This document shows positions 53,597 to 62,165 of a stretch of DNA of 64,000 nucleotides, piece by piece. The position numbers were made by a program, and so were the translations under genes. The DNA is taken from NCBI GenBank assembly GCA_019694135.1, contig JAIBCM010000001.1, positions 62,001-126,000 on the forward strand, in the 5' to 3' direction. The stretch's first letter is position 1. Each line of letters begins with the position of its first letter. The notes below the pieces were generated by a model. It was not told the DNA's origin, did not search any database, and was given only the letters and a program-made list of their open reading frames with translations. The DNA comes from Verrucomicrobiia bacterium. Its GTDB lineage: Bacteria > Verrucomicrobiota > Verrucomicrobiia > JADLBR01 > JAIBCM01.

Positions 53597-54166
53597 GTGT
53601 CCTCACTTAAAATCTATCAGAAATTACCACGCTCTTTCTACGATCGTGACACCATCATTGTTGCCCAAGAGTTGCTCGGAAAATATCTCATCCACACGGT
53701 CGACAACGTCCCACGCATTGGGAAAATTGTTGAAACCGAAGCCTATCTAGGTCCTCACGATTTAGCCGCTCACTCTGCACGAGGATTAACACCGCGCACA
53801 CGAGTCATGTTTGGACCTCCGGGTCACGCTTATATTTATCTCATTTACGGAATTTATCATTGCATGAACGTGGTAACCGAACGTGAAGGCCACGCTTCAG
53901 CCGTGCTTTTACGCGCCATCGAACCCATCCAAAATATCCATGCGCGAACACAAGGACCAGGTCTTCTCTGTCGCGCCATGCAAATCGACCAACGCCAAAA
54001 CGCTTGCGACTTACTTAGCGACCATTTTTATATCGCCCAATCTACTAAATGCCATTCTTTTACCATTACTAAACGACCCCGCATTGGCGTCGATTATGCC
54101 AAACATTGGGCCAAACGATTACTGCGTTTCTATATCAAAAACAACCCTTTCATTTCACGCTCCTAA
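53597..54166 (+). CDS. 3-methyladenine DNA glycosylase (AAG/MPG family)
   Basis: The 189-aa protein has the AAG fold motifs GKIVETEAYLGPHDLAAHSA (catalytic Glu), TPRTRVMFGPPGHAYIYLIYG and GHASAVLLRAIEP. It excises alkylated and deaminated purines in base-excision repair. It starts at GTG, 4 nt after the YihY stop, with no separate Shine-Dalgarno. Length is typical for bacterial members. Confidence 0.93.
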   Translation: MSSLKIYQKLPRSFYDRDTIIVAQELLGKYLIHTVDNVPRIGKIVETEAYLGPHDLAAHSARGLTPRTRVMFGPPGHAYIYLIYGIYHCMNVVTEREGHASAVLLRAIEPIQNIHARTQGPGLLCRAMQIDQRQNACDLLSDHFYIAQSTKCHSFTITKRPRIGVDYAKHWAKRLLRFYIKNNPFISRS

Positions 54167-54216
54167 CTTGCACACTCTCTTGACCTTTTAGGACTTTCAG
54201 TCAAATTTAAATTCCT

Positions 54217-54489
54217 ATGAAAAAAATCCTAAAAATTGTTTTACCTCTTATTACTGTTCTCACCCTTACCTATCAACCTTTACGCGCGAATGAAAACCAC
54301 ATGCGCGAAGCTATGGATGCCCTGAACCAAGCCAAAGCCCATTTAAAAGCTGCCACACCCGATAAGGGCGGTCATCGTGTAAGAGCCATTCATCTCATCG
54401 ATAATGCCATGGATGAAATCAAAGCAGGCATCCAATACGATCGAGAACACGAATCCAAAAAGGAAGAAAAGAAAAAGAAAAAAGATTAA
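54217..54489 (+). CDS. Small exported protein with lysine-rich tail
   Basis: The 90-aa protein has a signal peptide (KKILKIVLPLITVLTLT, cut near RAN-EN), a short helical core (AMDALNQAKAHLKAATPDKG, then GHRVRAIHLIDNAMDEIKAG) and a Lys/Glu-rich tail. The TPDKGGHR...AIHLIDNAM pattern recurs in small periplasmic proteins of many bacteria; function unknown. A strong terminator follows. Confidence 0.8.
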   Translation: MKKILKIVLPLITVLTLTYQPLRANENHMREAMDALNQAKAHLKAATPDKGGHRVRAIHLIDNAMDEIKAGIQYDREHESKKEEKKKKKD

Positions 54490-54519
54490 AAATGGCTTAG
54501 CAAGCCATTCAAATAATTG

Positions 54520-54554
54520 ATTTAAACTTCGTGAAAAAAACACGAAGTTTAAAT
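54520..54554 (+). terminator. Strong Rho-independent terminator
   Basis: ATTTAAACTTCGTG and CACGAAGTTTAAAT form a perfect 14-bp stem with a 7-nt A-rich loop, then TATTTTATATTTTG. It ends the 54217 transcript and could also stop minus-strand transcripts from 54692. Confidence 0.85.
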
Positions 54555-54691
54555 TATTTTATATTTTGTTACTTCCACGATTCGCTGGAGATGCTCGCAA
54601 GGCAAGAAGCCTTCTAACGCACTATGGGATCAGGTCATCGGAGGATGCTCAATTGAAACCAGCTTAAAAAACAAGGTAAAAAACTTATTTT

Positions 54692-55846
54692 TTAAATTTT
54701 TGGTAAAATTTTAGTAACACCGTCGACTTGGTTTTCTATAAATTTAAATGCGTCTGATTTTTTAAAGTCATCAATCTTATTAAAAACCTCTTTAATTGCC
54801 TCTGAACGTTTACTTTCATATACATCACGTGGTTCTAAAAATTGTGAACATATTTCGCCAGCACCAGACTTAATACATTCATGATGCCTTTCAACTGCTT
54901 CGTCCCAATATTTTTTATCTGCCATTCTTTTTTTATAATCATCATAGTATTTAGAAAATGGTTTTGAACTTGGTTGCTGTGGGCATGTTTCAGCACCATC
55001 ACTGAGTTCTTTGCATTCATCCATTTCCAGATTTTCCATGACATATTTATCAATATTACTTGTGTTCCTAATCTTTCCATTGTCATTTAAATAAAGATCA
55101 TCAAAAACAATTTTTTCAATAAATTCATCATATCCTTCAAAATTTAACTTATAACGCGAATCTTGAATTGACCTAAAATATTCTATTGGAACAGGCTTCT
55201 CCCAGCCTGGATGTACTGCAACATCAATCGATGGTTTATCCAAATGAGAAGCATCAATTAAACCGGATATGAAAGAATTAGAGTTATGACCATCATCTGG
55301 CCAATACCAAACTTGATTGCGAAAATTTTTTGGAAATAGGTCATAGTCTGTATTGCTTTTAAATTTCCTAAATTTGTCTAAAATATGTTCAATTAACATC
55401 GATTCATTTTCGCAGTTTTTAAGACCAATGGGTATACGGTTTGGATGAGGACCAATATCATTGGATCGATCTACATCAGCAGTTAATCTATTTTTGACCG
55501 GACCAGCACCTAGTGTAGTGTAATTTCTACCTGCTTCATCGACTTGTTGAAAGCGAGGATCGTTTTTATATTCTTCACCTTTAGGTGTAATGCGGATTGA
55601 CGTATGTGAATAACCTAACGCAACAGGATGAGTTTGTAACTCAATCGAATCAGAACAATCTTTTACTTTAATTTCTTGTGCTTCTGACCTTTTTTTATAA
55701 CCAAGCTCAAGCTTTCCGACTTCCATGATCGCATCAATTGTTTTTAAAGAGGCTTCTCTTTCCTTTTCTAATTCTCTTGCCATTTTTAATTCTCTCGCTC
55801 TTTGATTAGAAGAGGTGACTTTTTCCGGGATTGCTGGTTCAGCCAT
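54692..55846 (-). CDS. Orphan protein resembling an Rhs/polymorphic-toxin C-terminal domain
   Basis: The 384-aa protein has no signal peptide. Residues 1-75 are a charged, coiled-coil-like stretch. Residues 80-230 contain YSHTSIRITP, TLGAGPVKNRLTADVDRSND, DYDLFPKNFRNQVWYWPDD, HNSNSFISGLIDAS and HPGWEKPVPIEYF. I recall this order (H..SIRI, NSNSFxSGL, PGWxxPVP) from C-terminal domains of Rhs and related contact toxins; no search was run. The rest is Lys/Glu-rich. The gene is visibly more AT-rich than its neighbours, has no Rhs core and no obvious immunity gene, and is flanked by odd non-coding DNA. Transfer is likely; the activity is unknown. Confidence 0.6.
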   Translation of the reverse strand: MAEPAIPEKVTSSNQRARELKMARELEKEREASLKTIDAIMEVGKLELGYKKRSEAQEIKVKDCSDSIELQTHPVALGYSHTSIRITPKGEEYKNDPRFQQVDEAGRNYTTLGAGPVKNRLTADVDRSNDIGPHPNRIPIGLKNCENESMLIEHILDKFRKFKSNTDYDLFPKNFRNQVWYWPDDGHNSNSFISGLIDASHLDKPSIDVAVHPGWEKPVPIEYFRSIQDSRYKLNFEGYDEFIEKIVFDDLYLNDNGKIRNTSNIDKYVMENLEMDECKELSDGAETCPQQPSSKPFSKYYDDYKKRMADKKYWDEAVERHHECIKSGAGEICSQFLEPRDVYESKRSEAIKEVFNKIDDFKKSDAFKFIENQVDGVTKILPKI

Positions 55847-56077
55847 ACATGTGATTTTATCAGATTTTTTTTACGATAAAAGTCTTTTTTGGACTAAACA
55901 GTGTCGAACCTATCTAATGGATATGCACGGGTAAACCTGTGGTCTTTGGGTAAATTACAGCTTTAGACAAAGCCGACCTGAATCCCGGCACCCTTGATGT
56001 TCTACATTTATGGTTTCTTCATCGATACCCACGCTTAAAAGCGTTGTGCGCTGTCTCCAACTGCATAGACTTTTTGA
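55847..56077. other. Non-coding stretch with several short hairpins
   Basis: This 231-bp gap lies between the toxin-like gene and the 3' end of the Gld-like operon. It holds several small stems: CACGGGT/ACCTGTG (one G-U), GCCG/CGGC near 55975-55992, and ACGCTT/AAGCGT near 56030. It is less AT-rich than the flanking gene. A structured RNA or a remnant of a mobile element are both possible. No known RNA (6S, tmRNA, SRP, RNase P) could be matched. Confidence 0.35.
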
Positions 56078-57046
56078 TTATTTTTTAAAAAGCGGATCTC
56101 CCAATAAAGGGTTCAAAGAAGATTTCGGAATCAAATAAATATACTTTTCAAAATGTTTTTGGTCTTGCTGTTTATCTCCCACATTCAACTTAACGAAATA
56201 ATGTTCATTTGTTACACTTCCAACCGTTAAGCGATAACTTTTCTCATTCAATGTCGCAATTTCAACATAAGATGGATCACTAAAACCTTCTTTTACAAGA
56301 TTAGTTTCTAAAATATCGTCAAATCGCAACGAGCTTAAAGTTTGAATTAAACTATCGACTTTTTCACTATCAAGTTTTTCTTTTTTCACACCGGCCATTT
56401 CAAACGCATTAGTTTCACTGCTTCGAAACAATTTCCATTCCTCTTTAGCCGTAGGTTTGATTGTGACAGAAGCAATCTTGTCAGGACGAATAAATTGCTT
56501 ATCCAACCAATCTTCCAGTTTATAATTGAGCGCCGAAAACGGTTCATTCACCAAAAAAATCGATTCATTCTTTTGCGGCAATCTCACATAACGCCCGGAT
56601 GCATTCGCCGGATTTTTGCCCACATAAAATAAAGTCGCTAATTGATTCGAGTCTTTAAACAATTTAATTTCAATCGCAGCACCCTGATTTTCAGGAGAAA
56701 CCAAATCTAATTGACTCCATTGATCGGCATTCGCAGGCACATTTTGAACGACTTTAGCCTCAGCAACTTTGGTCAAAAAATCACGCAGCAAAGAAAAAGT
56801 TGCAGGATAACCATATTTTTCTTCAACCTGCCAAACCCCATTGATTTTCAATAAAGTTAAAGTCTGCCCAAGTCTCTGAACTTGAACCTTGGTCAAACTG
56901 TTAAGATCAAGATCAGAAAAAATTTTTTGTCCCGTTTGCAGTTGCCCCCAAGCTAATGAAGACTGCCTTTTTTGCCTTAAAAAAATGGCGAACGTAACAA
57001 TCACCAAAGCCACTAACAGCAAAACGAGAAGACGCGTAAATTTCAT
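56078..57046 (-). CDS. DUF4340-domain membrane-anchored protein
   Basis: The 322-aa protein has one N-terminal helix (RLLVLLLVALVIVTFAIFL) and a DUF4340 domain: FSDLDLNSLTKVQVQRLGQ, GVWQVEEKYGYPATFSLLRDFL and LATLFYVGKNPANASGRYVRL. It is the last gene of the Gld-like ABC operon. The start ATG overlaps the stop of the GldG-like gene by one base (TGATG). DUF4340 proteins accompany these transporters in several phyla and may handle the exported substrate. Confidence 0.9.
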   Translation of the reverse strand: MKFTRLLVLLLVALVIVTFAIFLRQKRQSSLAWGQLQTGQKIFSDLDLNSLTKVQVQRLGQTLTLLKINGVWQVEEKYGYPATFSLLRDFLTKVAEAKVVQNVPANADQWSQLDLVSPENQGAAIEIKLFKDSNQLATLFYVGKNPANASGRYVRLPQKNESIFLVNEPFSALNYKLEDWLDKQFIRPDKIASVTIKPTAKEEWKLFRSSETNAFEMAGVKKEKLDSEKVDSLIQTLSSLRFDDILETNLVKEGFSDPSYVEIATLNEKSYRLTVGSVTNEHYFVKLNVGDKQQDQKHFEKYIYLIPKSSLNPLLGDPLFKK

Positions 57047-58917
57047 CAACTTTTTCTTTTTCGTTTTAAAAACAATACTAACCCTACAATAATGACCACT
57101 AAAGGCATCACTCCAATATTAATCCATTTCAAAAGATTTTCTAATGAAGTGATGTCATGTCGCAGATCTTTTCGTAATTCCTTTAACTCTTTTTTAACCT
57201 CAGCGCGACGCGTCGCAAAACGATCAATTTCCGATTGTTGTTCAGCGGAAACAATAAATTGATCCGTAGCGCCTTTCTTACTTTGTAACTCGTTCAATCG
57301 ATTTTGCGTCTCTTCCAGATCTTTTTCCAAAGCTTGAATCTTCGAGCGATAGCGCTCGTTAGCCTCAGCCTCTAATCGTTTTAATCGAGTAAAAGGTCGT
57401 TGCAACGTCGCACGGCTACGCACCTCAATCAAATCGCTGTCACCTGCTAATTGTTCAATGAGATTTTGCGCAAAATTAAGATTTCCATTCAGAGGAATAG
57501 CAATGCGTTGCCCTAAAAAACCCTGAACGCGCACTGAAAATTGATCAGTCAAAAAATCGCTATCACCCACTAAAAGCACAAACGTATCAGAACTACTTTC
57601 TTTAAGAAAAGGCTTCGTAGCGCTAACTGAATTAGTGCCCTCTTGAGGCTGTCCACTTGGAAAAGCTGTCTTGAATTTTCCGCTTAACCGAACGACTAAA
57701 GAACGCACCGTTTGATCAGAATGAAAATTTTCCAAAACTTTTTCCGGCTGAAAATATGCACTGATGGCTTCCGTTGACATCACATTGGAACTGGAATGCA
57801 CCAAAACTTCCTGCCGTAATCCGGCAACCGGTTTACCCGTGAAAAAACCGCTAAAAGCAAATAATAAATTATCAATTTGGCTCGTTGCGGGATCCTCAGA
57901 ATTAACCGCCGTTTTATCGAGCGACAAAACAACCGGCGACTCAATCACACCACGCCCCTGATTAATCGGCGTTTTATAAGTCAAATCCGCCACCACTTTA
58001 GTTTTATCAAATGAATAGCCCCACCCTTTTAATAAATCATCCAAAGTCGAACCTCGTGGCATAGGCATATTACCCGCAGGTGCCCGACTCATGTCAGCAA
58101 TCGAATAAGGATCGAGAAAGACAGCCAACCTTCCCCCAAGCATCACAAATTGATCAATCGCAAATTGCAATTTTTTCGAAAAATCCAAAGGATGAATAAC
58201 CAACAAAACATTAATTTCTTTGGGTATCTCTTCCGCATCCAAGCCTACTGGTTTCACATCAAAATCGCGCTGCAATTCCGATATCAAGGTCCAAGGCGGT
58301 TGCAAACGTTGATTAACAAAAAGATTATCTTTATCCGGCTGATCCCCAAACACCGGAAGCGATGTCACAATACCAATAACAGGTTTTTGAGTGGAAGTTA
58401 CCTGAACAAGAGAGCGCGCAATATCATACTCTAATAAAGAGGCGCGTTCTGGAGAAAGAAAAGGAATTGAAATTTTATGATCTAACGCGCTAAAAGAAAT
58501 CCCCAAATAAATATCAGAACCCGTTTGGAGCGGCTGAGGTCGCACGCCATCAATGCGCGCTGAATCTTCCGCATCGGAATCTGGTTCAGGATCATAAGTT
58601 TCTACTTGAATTTTACCTTTGGATTTTTTTTGAAATTCCAACAAAAGATTTTCTATCGTGTCCGCATAATTCTTAAGAAATACTGGCATGGCAGTATCTT
58701 TCCGCGTGGCATAAAAACGAATAACAATCGGTCCTTGAATTTTTTGCAAAATTTTTTCAGTGCCTTGCGATAAGGTATAAAGCTTGCTTTCCGTAAAATC
58801 AAAGCGACTAGGAACAACATTAAAAATAAGATTCAACCCAATTAATAAAACAAAAATGGAAACAACCCCCAAAGTTGAAAAAAGCCAATGTTTCAAGATC
58901 TTAGATTGTAACGCCAT
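57046..58917 (-). CDS. GldG-like ABC-transporter auxiliary protein
   Basis: The 623-aa protein has an N-terminal helix, then the GldG/DUF7088 region (SRFDFTESKLYTLSQGTEKIL, IRFYATRKDTAMPVFLKNYAD). A DUF4350-like/ABC_transp_aux part follows (GGRLAVFLDPYSIAD; FVLLVGDSDFLTDQFS), then a coiled coil (residues 530-600) and a C-terminal helix. The ATG at 58917 is preferred over a GTG at 58941 because AGGG lies 7 nt upstream. It is the extracytoplasmic partner of the ABC permease encoded just upstream. Confidence 0.9.
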   Translation of the reverse strand: MALQSKILKHWLFSTLGVVSIFVLLIGLNLIFNVVPSRFDFTESKLYTLSQGTEKILQKIQGPIVIRFYATRKDTAMPVFLKNYADTIENLLLEFQKKSKGKIQVETYDPEPDSDAEDSARIDGVRPQPLQTGSDIYLGISFSALDHKISIPFLSPERASLLEYDIARSLVQVTSTQKPVIGIVTSLPVFGDQPDKDNLFVNQRLQPPWTLISELQRDFDVKPVGLDAEEIPKEINVLLVIHPLDFSKKLQFAIDQFVMLGGRLAVFLDPYSIADMSRAPAGNMPMPRGSTLDDLLKGWGYSFDKTKVVADLTYKTPINQGRGVIESPVVLSLDKTAVNSEDPATSQIDNLLFAFSGFFTGKPVAGLRQEVLVHSSSNVMSTEAISAYFQPEKVLENFHSDQTVRSLVVRLSGKFKTAFPSGQPQEGTNSVSATKPFLKESSSDTFVLLVGDSDFLTDQFSVRVQGFLGQRIAIPLNGNLNFAQNLIEQLAGDSDLIEVRSRATLQRPFTRLKRLEAEANERYRSKIQALEKDLEETQNRLNELQSKKGATDQFIVSAEQQSEIDRFATRRAEVKKELKELRKDLRHDITSLENLLKWINIGVMPLVVIIVGLVLFLKRKRKS

Positions 58918-58921
58918 AACT

Positions 58922-59674
58922 CTACCCTGCACGATAACCACGCAATAAAATACTGGTGCTAAAAAGACAAAAAACCATTAATGAAAAAAAGAAAACAACA
59001 TCAGCAAGATATAAAACGCCGTTTCGAAAATTCTCAAAATGCGTCATCACGCTAAAAGATGCCACTCCGTCCACCAACCAATTTGCATCGGGAGCAATCT
59101 TAACAAGGAAATTGGTCACTGGAGGATAACCTGCAAGAATTAAGAATAGCCCAATCACCACCGAAAGAATAAAACTCACAATTTGATTTCGTGTCATCGC
59201 CGAAGTCATTTCGCTCACTGACAAATAAGCTCCCGCTAATAAAAAGCTGCCCACATATCCCATTGCAATCGCTCCTTTATCAGGATCGCCCAAATAACAA
59301 ACCGTGATAACAATCGGAAACGTTAATGCCAATGAAATCGTAAGAATCAACCAAGCTGCTAAAAATTTTCCCACAATAGCACACCACGGAGCAATTGGCA
59401 TGGTCATCAACAACTCAATTGTTCCCGATCGCCTTTCTTCCGCCCATAGCCGCATGCCAATGGCCGGCACTAAAAACAGCCAAAGCCATGGATGCCACAA
59501 AAAAAAGGAGTTTGCCAAACTCGCTTCACCCGCCTCAAAAAAGCCGCCAATCATAAATGCAAAAAAACCGGCTAACATTAAAAAAATCACAATAAAAATA
59601 AAAGCAATCGGCGAGGCAAAATATCCAATCAACTCTCGTTTCGCGATAGTAAAAATAGCTGGCCAGGATTTCAT
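58922..59674 (-). CDS. ABC transporter permease (GldF-like, ABC-2 type)
   Basis: The 250-aa protein has six helices and GldF-like features: ITIAKRELIGYFASPIAFIF, WLWLFLVPAIGMRLWAEERR, GTIELLMTMPIAPWCAIVGKFLA. It forms the membrane pore for the ATPase encoded upstream. Its ATG overlaps the ATPase stop by 4 bp, and the GldG-like start follows 4 nt after its stop. Confidence 0.92.
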   Translation of the reverse strand: MKSWPAIFTIAKRELIGYFASPIAFIFIVIFLMLAGFFAFMIGGFFEAGEASLANSFFLWHPWLWLFLVPAIGMRLWAEERRSGTIELLMTMPIAPWCAIVGKFLAAWLILTISLALTFPIVITVCYLGDPDKGAIAMGYVGSFLLAGAYLSVSEMTSAMTRNQIVSFILSVVIGLFLILAGYPPVTNFLVKIAPDANWLVDGVASFSVMTHFENFRNGVLYLADVVFFFSLMVFCLFSTSILLRGYRAG

Positions 59675-60648
59675 ATCAAAGTTTCATGAATTTTTCGTGC
59701 TTCTGTGTCAGGCAGCGTGAGATGACGAAAAACTTCATCCAATTTTCCTTCTTCCTCATGAAGCTCCATTATCGTTCCATTCACCGATAAAACCGCTTCC
59801 ACCAACGCTTTATTAAAAGATTCACGATTACACTCTTCTTTAGCAAATAACCGAACCTCAAATACTCTGCCTTCACCCACAGGTTCATTTATTTTTTTGA
59901 CTTGAGCAACGTCCGCCAAACACGCTTTTAATGTCTCGCGCAAAACACCAGAAACTTTTAATAAAATAGAACCCGATAAAGGAGAACGTTGTTTCAACTC
60001 ATGTGGCGTTCCATTGGCCACAATTTTGCCCCGATCAATAATAATAGCCCGCGTGCAAACCGCTTCAACCTCCTCCAAAATATGCGTGGAAAAAATAATG
60101 GCTTTACTTTGCCCCATATTGCGAATCAACGTGCGCACTTCATGTTTTTGATTCGGATCTAACCCATCCGTTGGCTCATCTAAGATCAACACCTCAGGAT
60201 CATGAATAATGGATTGAGCAAAACAAGTGCGATGACGATAACCTTTCGAAAGCGTGTCAATCAACTGATGTTTTACCGTAGTCAAAAAACACATTTCTAA
60301 AACTCGATCCACCGCTTTCTGTTTTTCCATTCCTCGCAAACTTCGAATTTCAGCCGAAAAATTTAAAAATTGGAGCACCGTTAACTCTTCATAAGAAGGC
60401 GCATTTTCAGGCAAATAACCAAATAGCCGCTGAGCCGAAATCGGATCTTCTATAATGTCATGCCCGCCAATCCGAGCCGTTCCTGCTGTTGGCGGAGTAA
60501 AACCAGTAATCATTCGCATCGTCGTCGACTTGCCGGCTCCATTCGGCCCTAAAAATCCCAACACCTCACCTTTTTCCACCCGAAATGACACCTCATCCAC
60601 TGCCTTTTTTGTGCCAAACGTCTTTGATAAATTTTTAACCTCGATCAT
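59671..60648 (-). CDS. ABC transporter ATP-binding protein (GldA-like)
   Basis: The 325-aa ATPase has Walker A GPNGAGKSTTMRMITG, the Q-loop region YLPENAPSYEELTVLQFL, signature LSKGYRHRTCFAQSI, Walker B VLILDEPTDGLDPNQ and the H-loop STHILEEVEA. A C-terminal accessory domain of about 90 residues follows. It is the first gene of the four-gene operon with the permease, GldG-like and DUF4340 genes. In Bacteroidota the GldAFG set is tied to gliding; elsewhere the substrate is unknown. Confidence 0.93.
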   Translation of the reverse strand: MIEVKNLSKTFGTKKAVDEVSFRVEKGEVLGFLGPNGAGKSTTMRMITGFTPPTAGTARIGGHDIIEDPISAQRLFGYLPENAPSYEELTVLQFLNFSAEIRSLRGMEKQKAVDRVLEMCFLTTVKHQLIDTLSKGYRHRTCFAQSIIHDPEVLILDEPTDGLDPNQKHEVRTLIRNMGQSKAIIFSTHILEEVEAVCTRAIIIDRGKIVANGTPHELKQRSPLSGSILLKVSGVLRETLKACLADVAQVKKINEPVGEGRVFEVRLFAKEECNRESFNKALVEAVLSVNGTIMELHEEEGKLDEVFRHLTLPDTEARKIHETLI

Positions 60649-60784
60649 GTTTTTCCAATCAAAAACTTTTCCTATTACTTTTAGTCAAACCTCTTCTTCG
60701 ACGTCAAGCCTTGTTGTAATATTCAAATGAAATAGATCTTTTGTTAGCTTGATTTTAAATGATACAGCGATAAAAATCATCAAA

Positions 60785-61321
60785 ATGAAAATCCTCACTT
60801 TTCTCTTTATTGCCATTTTCAGCCTTACTTTGACTCAATCCACCCTGCAAGCAGAAGAATGCTCCCAATGTCCGATGCCCTCTCCAAAAATAGCGCCAGA
60901 GTTTAATCGATTGAAAGAGCTCGTTGGCACGTGGAAAGGCTCGACAAAAATGCAAGGAAAAGATCAAGAGATAATGGTAGAATATCAACTCACCTCGGGC
61001 GGCTCCACTTTAGTTGAACATCTTTTCAAAGGCACGCCCCATGAAATGGTTTCAGTTTATTACTCTGTTGGGGAAAAAGTCTTCATGACTCATTATTGCA
61101 TGCTCGGCAATCAACCTCATTTGCAACTAGAAAAAGCTAAAGATAACACTCTCGAGTTTTCCTTAGCTGACCCCAGTGGTTTGCAATCCAAAAATGAAAT
61201 TCATATGCACGCTCTTGCCCTCACTTTTACTGATAAAAATTCCATAGTCCAAAAATGGACGGGTTTCGAAAATGGCAAACCTAAGGAAAGCACCACAATA
61301 AACCTTTCGCGAGTGCAATAA
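60785..61321 (+). CDS. Secreted DUF1579-like protein
   Basis: The 178-aa protein has a signal peptide (MKILTFLFIAIFSLTLTQST, then LQAEE) and the DUF1579-type layout: FNRLKELVGTWKGSTKMQ, VEYQLTSGGSTLVEHLFKG, MVSVYYSVGEKVFMTHYCML. The ATG at 60785 is chosen over an upstream ATG at 60749 because it starts the signal peptide. The fold is a small lipocalin-like beta barrel; the ligand is unknown. It is divergent from the Gld-like operon. Confidence 0.83.
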   Translation: MKILTFLFIAIFSLTLTQSTLQAEECSQCPMPSPKIAPEFNRLKELVGTWKGSTKMQGKDQEIMVEYQLTSGGSTLVEHLFKGTPHEMVSVYYSVGEKVFMTHYCMLGNQPHLQLEKAKDNTLEFSLADPSGLQSKNEIHMHALALTFTDKNSIVQKWTGFENGKPKESTTINLSRVQ

Positions 61322-61351
61322 GACCATTAAAACTATCTTTTTTATTGCACA

Positions 61352-61933
61352 CTAAGAAATTAATTCATTGAGAGCAATTTCTCGCCATTGTCCTACCGGC
61401 AAATTACCTAAGCTTAATTTACCAATCGCAACACGAATAAGTCGCAAAGTGGGATAACCGACTTGGGCTGTCATTCTCCGCACTTGCCGATTTTTGCCTT
61501 CGGTCAAAGTTAACTCAACCCAGGCAGTAGGGATATTTTTACGATAACGAATTGGAGGCACTCGATCCGGTAACGAAAAAGTCATTGGCAATAACTTCGC
61601 AAAACAAGGCTTCGTGCAATAACCTTGGATCATTACGCCATCAGACAACTTTTTCAAAACTTCGCGAGTCATCACACCCTCAACCTGAACCCAGTAAGTT
61701 CGCGGATGACCAAAACGAGGCTCTAACAAACGATGCATCAGATCGCCGTCATTCGTCAACAAAAGCAGCCCTTCACTATCTTTATCTAAACGACCCGCCG
61801 CATAAACATTTTTAGGCAAATGAAAATCCGCCAAAGTTCTTTGATCTCTCTCGCCGGTAAACTGACTCAGAACTCCGTAAGGCTTATGAAAAATAAAATA
61901 CTGGAATCGAGCAGATTTAAACTTGGAACTCAT
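61352..61933 (-). CDS. 23S rRNA pseudouridine synthase (RluE/RsuA family)
   Basis: The 193-aa enzyme has the RsuA-family catalytic region YAAGRLDKDSEGLLLLTNDGDL (active Asp in RLDKDSEG) and the late EGKNRQVRRMTAQVGYPTLRLIRVAIG. It lacks the N-terminal S4 domain, as RluE does, and starts like it (IFHKPYGVLSQF). It isomerises one uridine in 23S rRNA. It stands alone near tRNA-Ser. Confidence 0.92.
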   Translation of the reverse strand: MSSKFKSARFQYFIFHKPYGVLSQFTGERDQRTLADFHLPKNVYAAGRLDKDSEGLLLLTNDGDLMHRLLEPRFGHPRTYWVQVEGVMTREVLKKLSDGVMIQGYCTKPCFAKLLPMTFSLPDRVPPIRYRKNIPTAWVELTLTEGKNRQVRRMTAQVGYPTLRLIRVAIGKLSLGNLPVGQWREIALNELIS

Positions 61934-62027
61934 TAATATTTTCTACTTCACCATTCAAAAACTTCTTAAACTTTTACTCATTTTCGATGCTTTTCGTTGA
62001 TCTTATTTTAAATTTTAATCTCGATTT

Positions 62028-62119
62028 TGGCGGAAGGGGTGGGATTTGAACCCACGGTCCCGCTTAGCGGGACGCTCGATTTCGAGTCGAGTGCCTTAGA
62101 CCAACTCAGCCACCCTTCC
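62028..62119 (-). tRNA. tRNA-Ser (anticodon CGA)
   Basis: On the minus strand a 92-nt cloverleaf is visible. It has acceptor GGAAGGG/CCCTTCC, anticodon arm CTCGA-CTCGAAA-TCGAG with CGA in the loop, a long variable arm (GTCCCGC/GCGGGAC) typical of tRNA-Ser, and T arm GTGGG-TTCAAAT-CCCAC. The 3' CCA is encoded. It decodes UCG. Confidence 0.96.
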
Positions 62120-62165
62120 AAGAAGGAAAAATTAAAATAAGTTAAATCGTCAAAAAAGCCAGCCA

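Noticed and set aside
55847-56077. 6S RNA, tmRNA, SRP RNA or RNase P RNA
   Set aside because: Checked for tag-peptide codons, the SRP tip motif and RNase P landmarks on both strands; none found.
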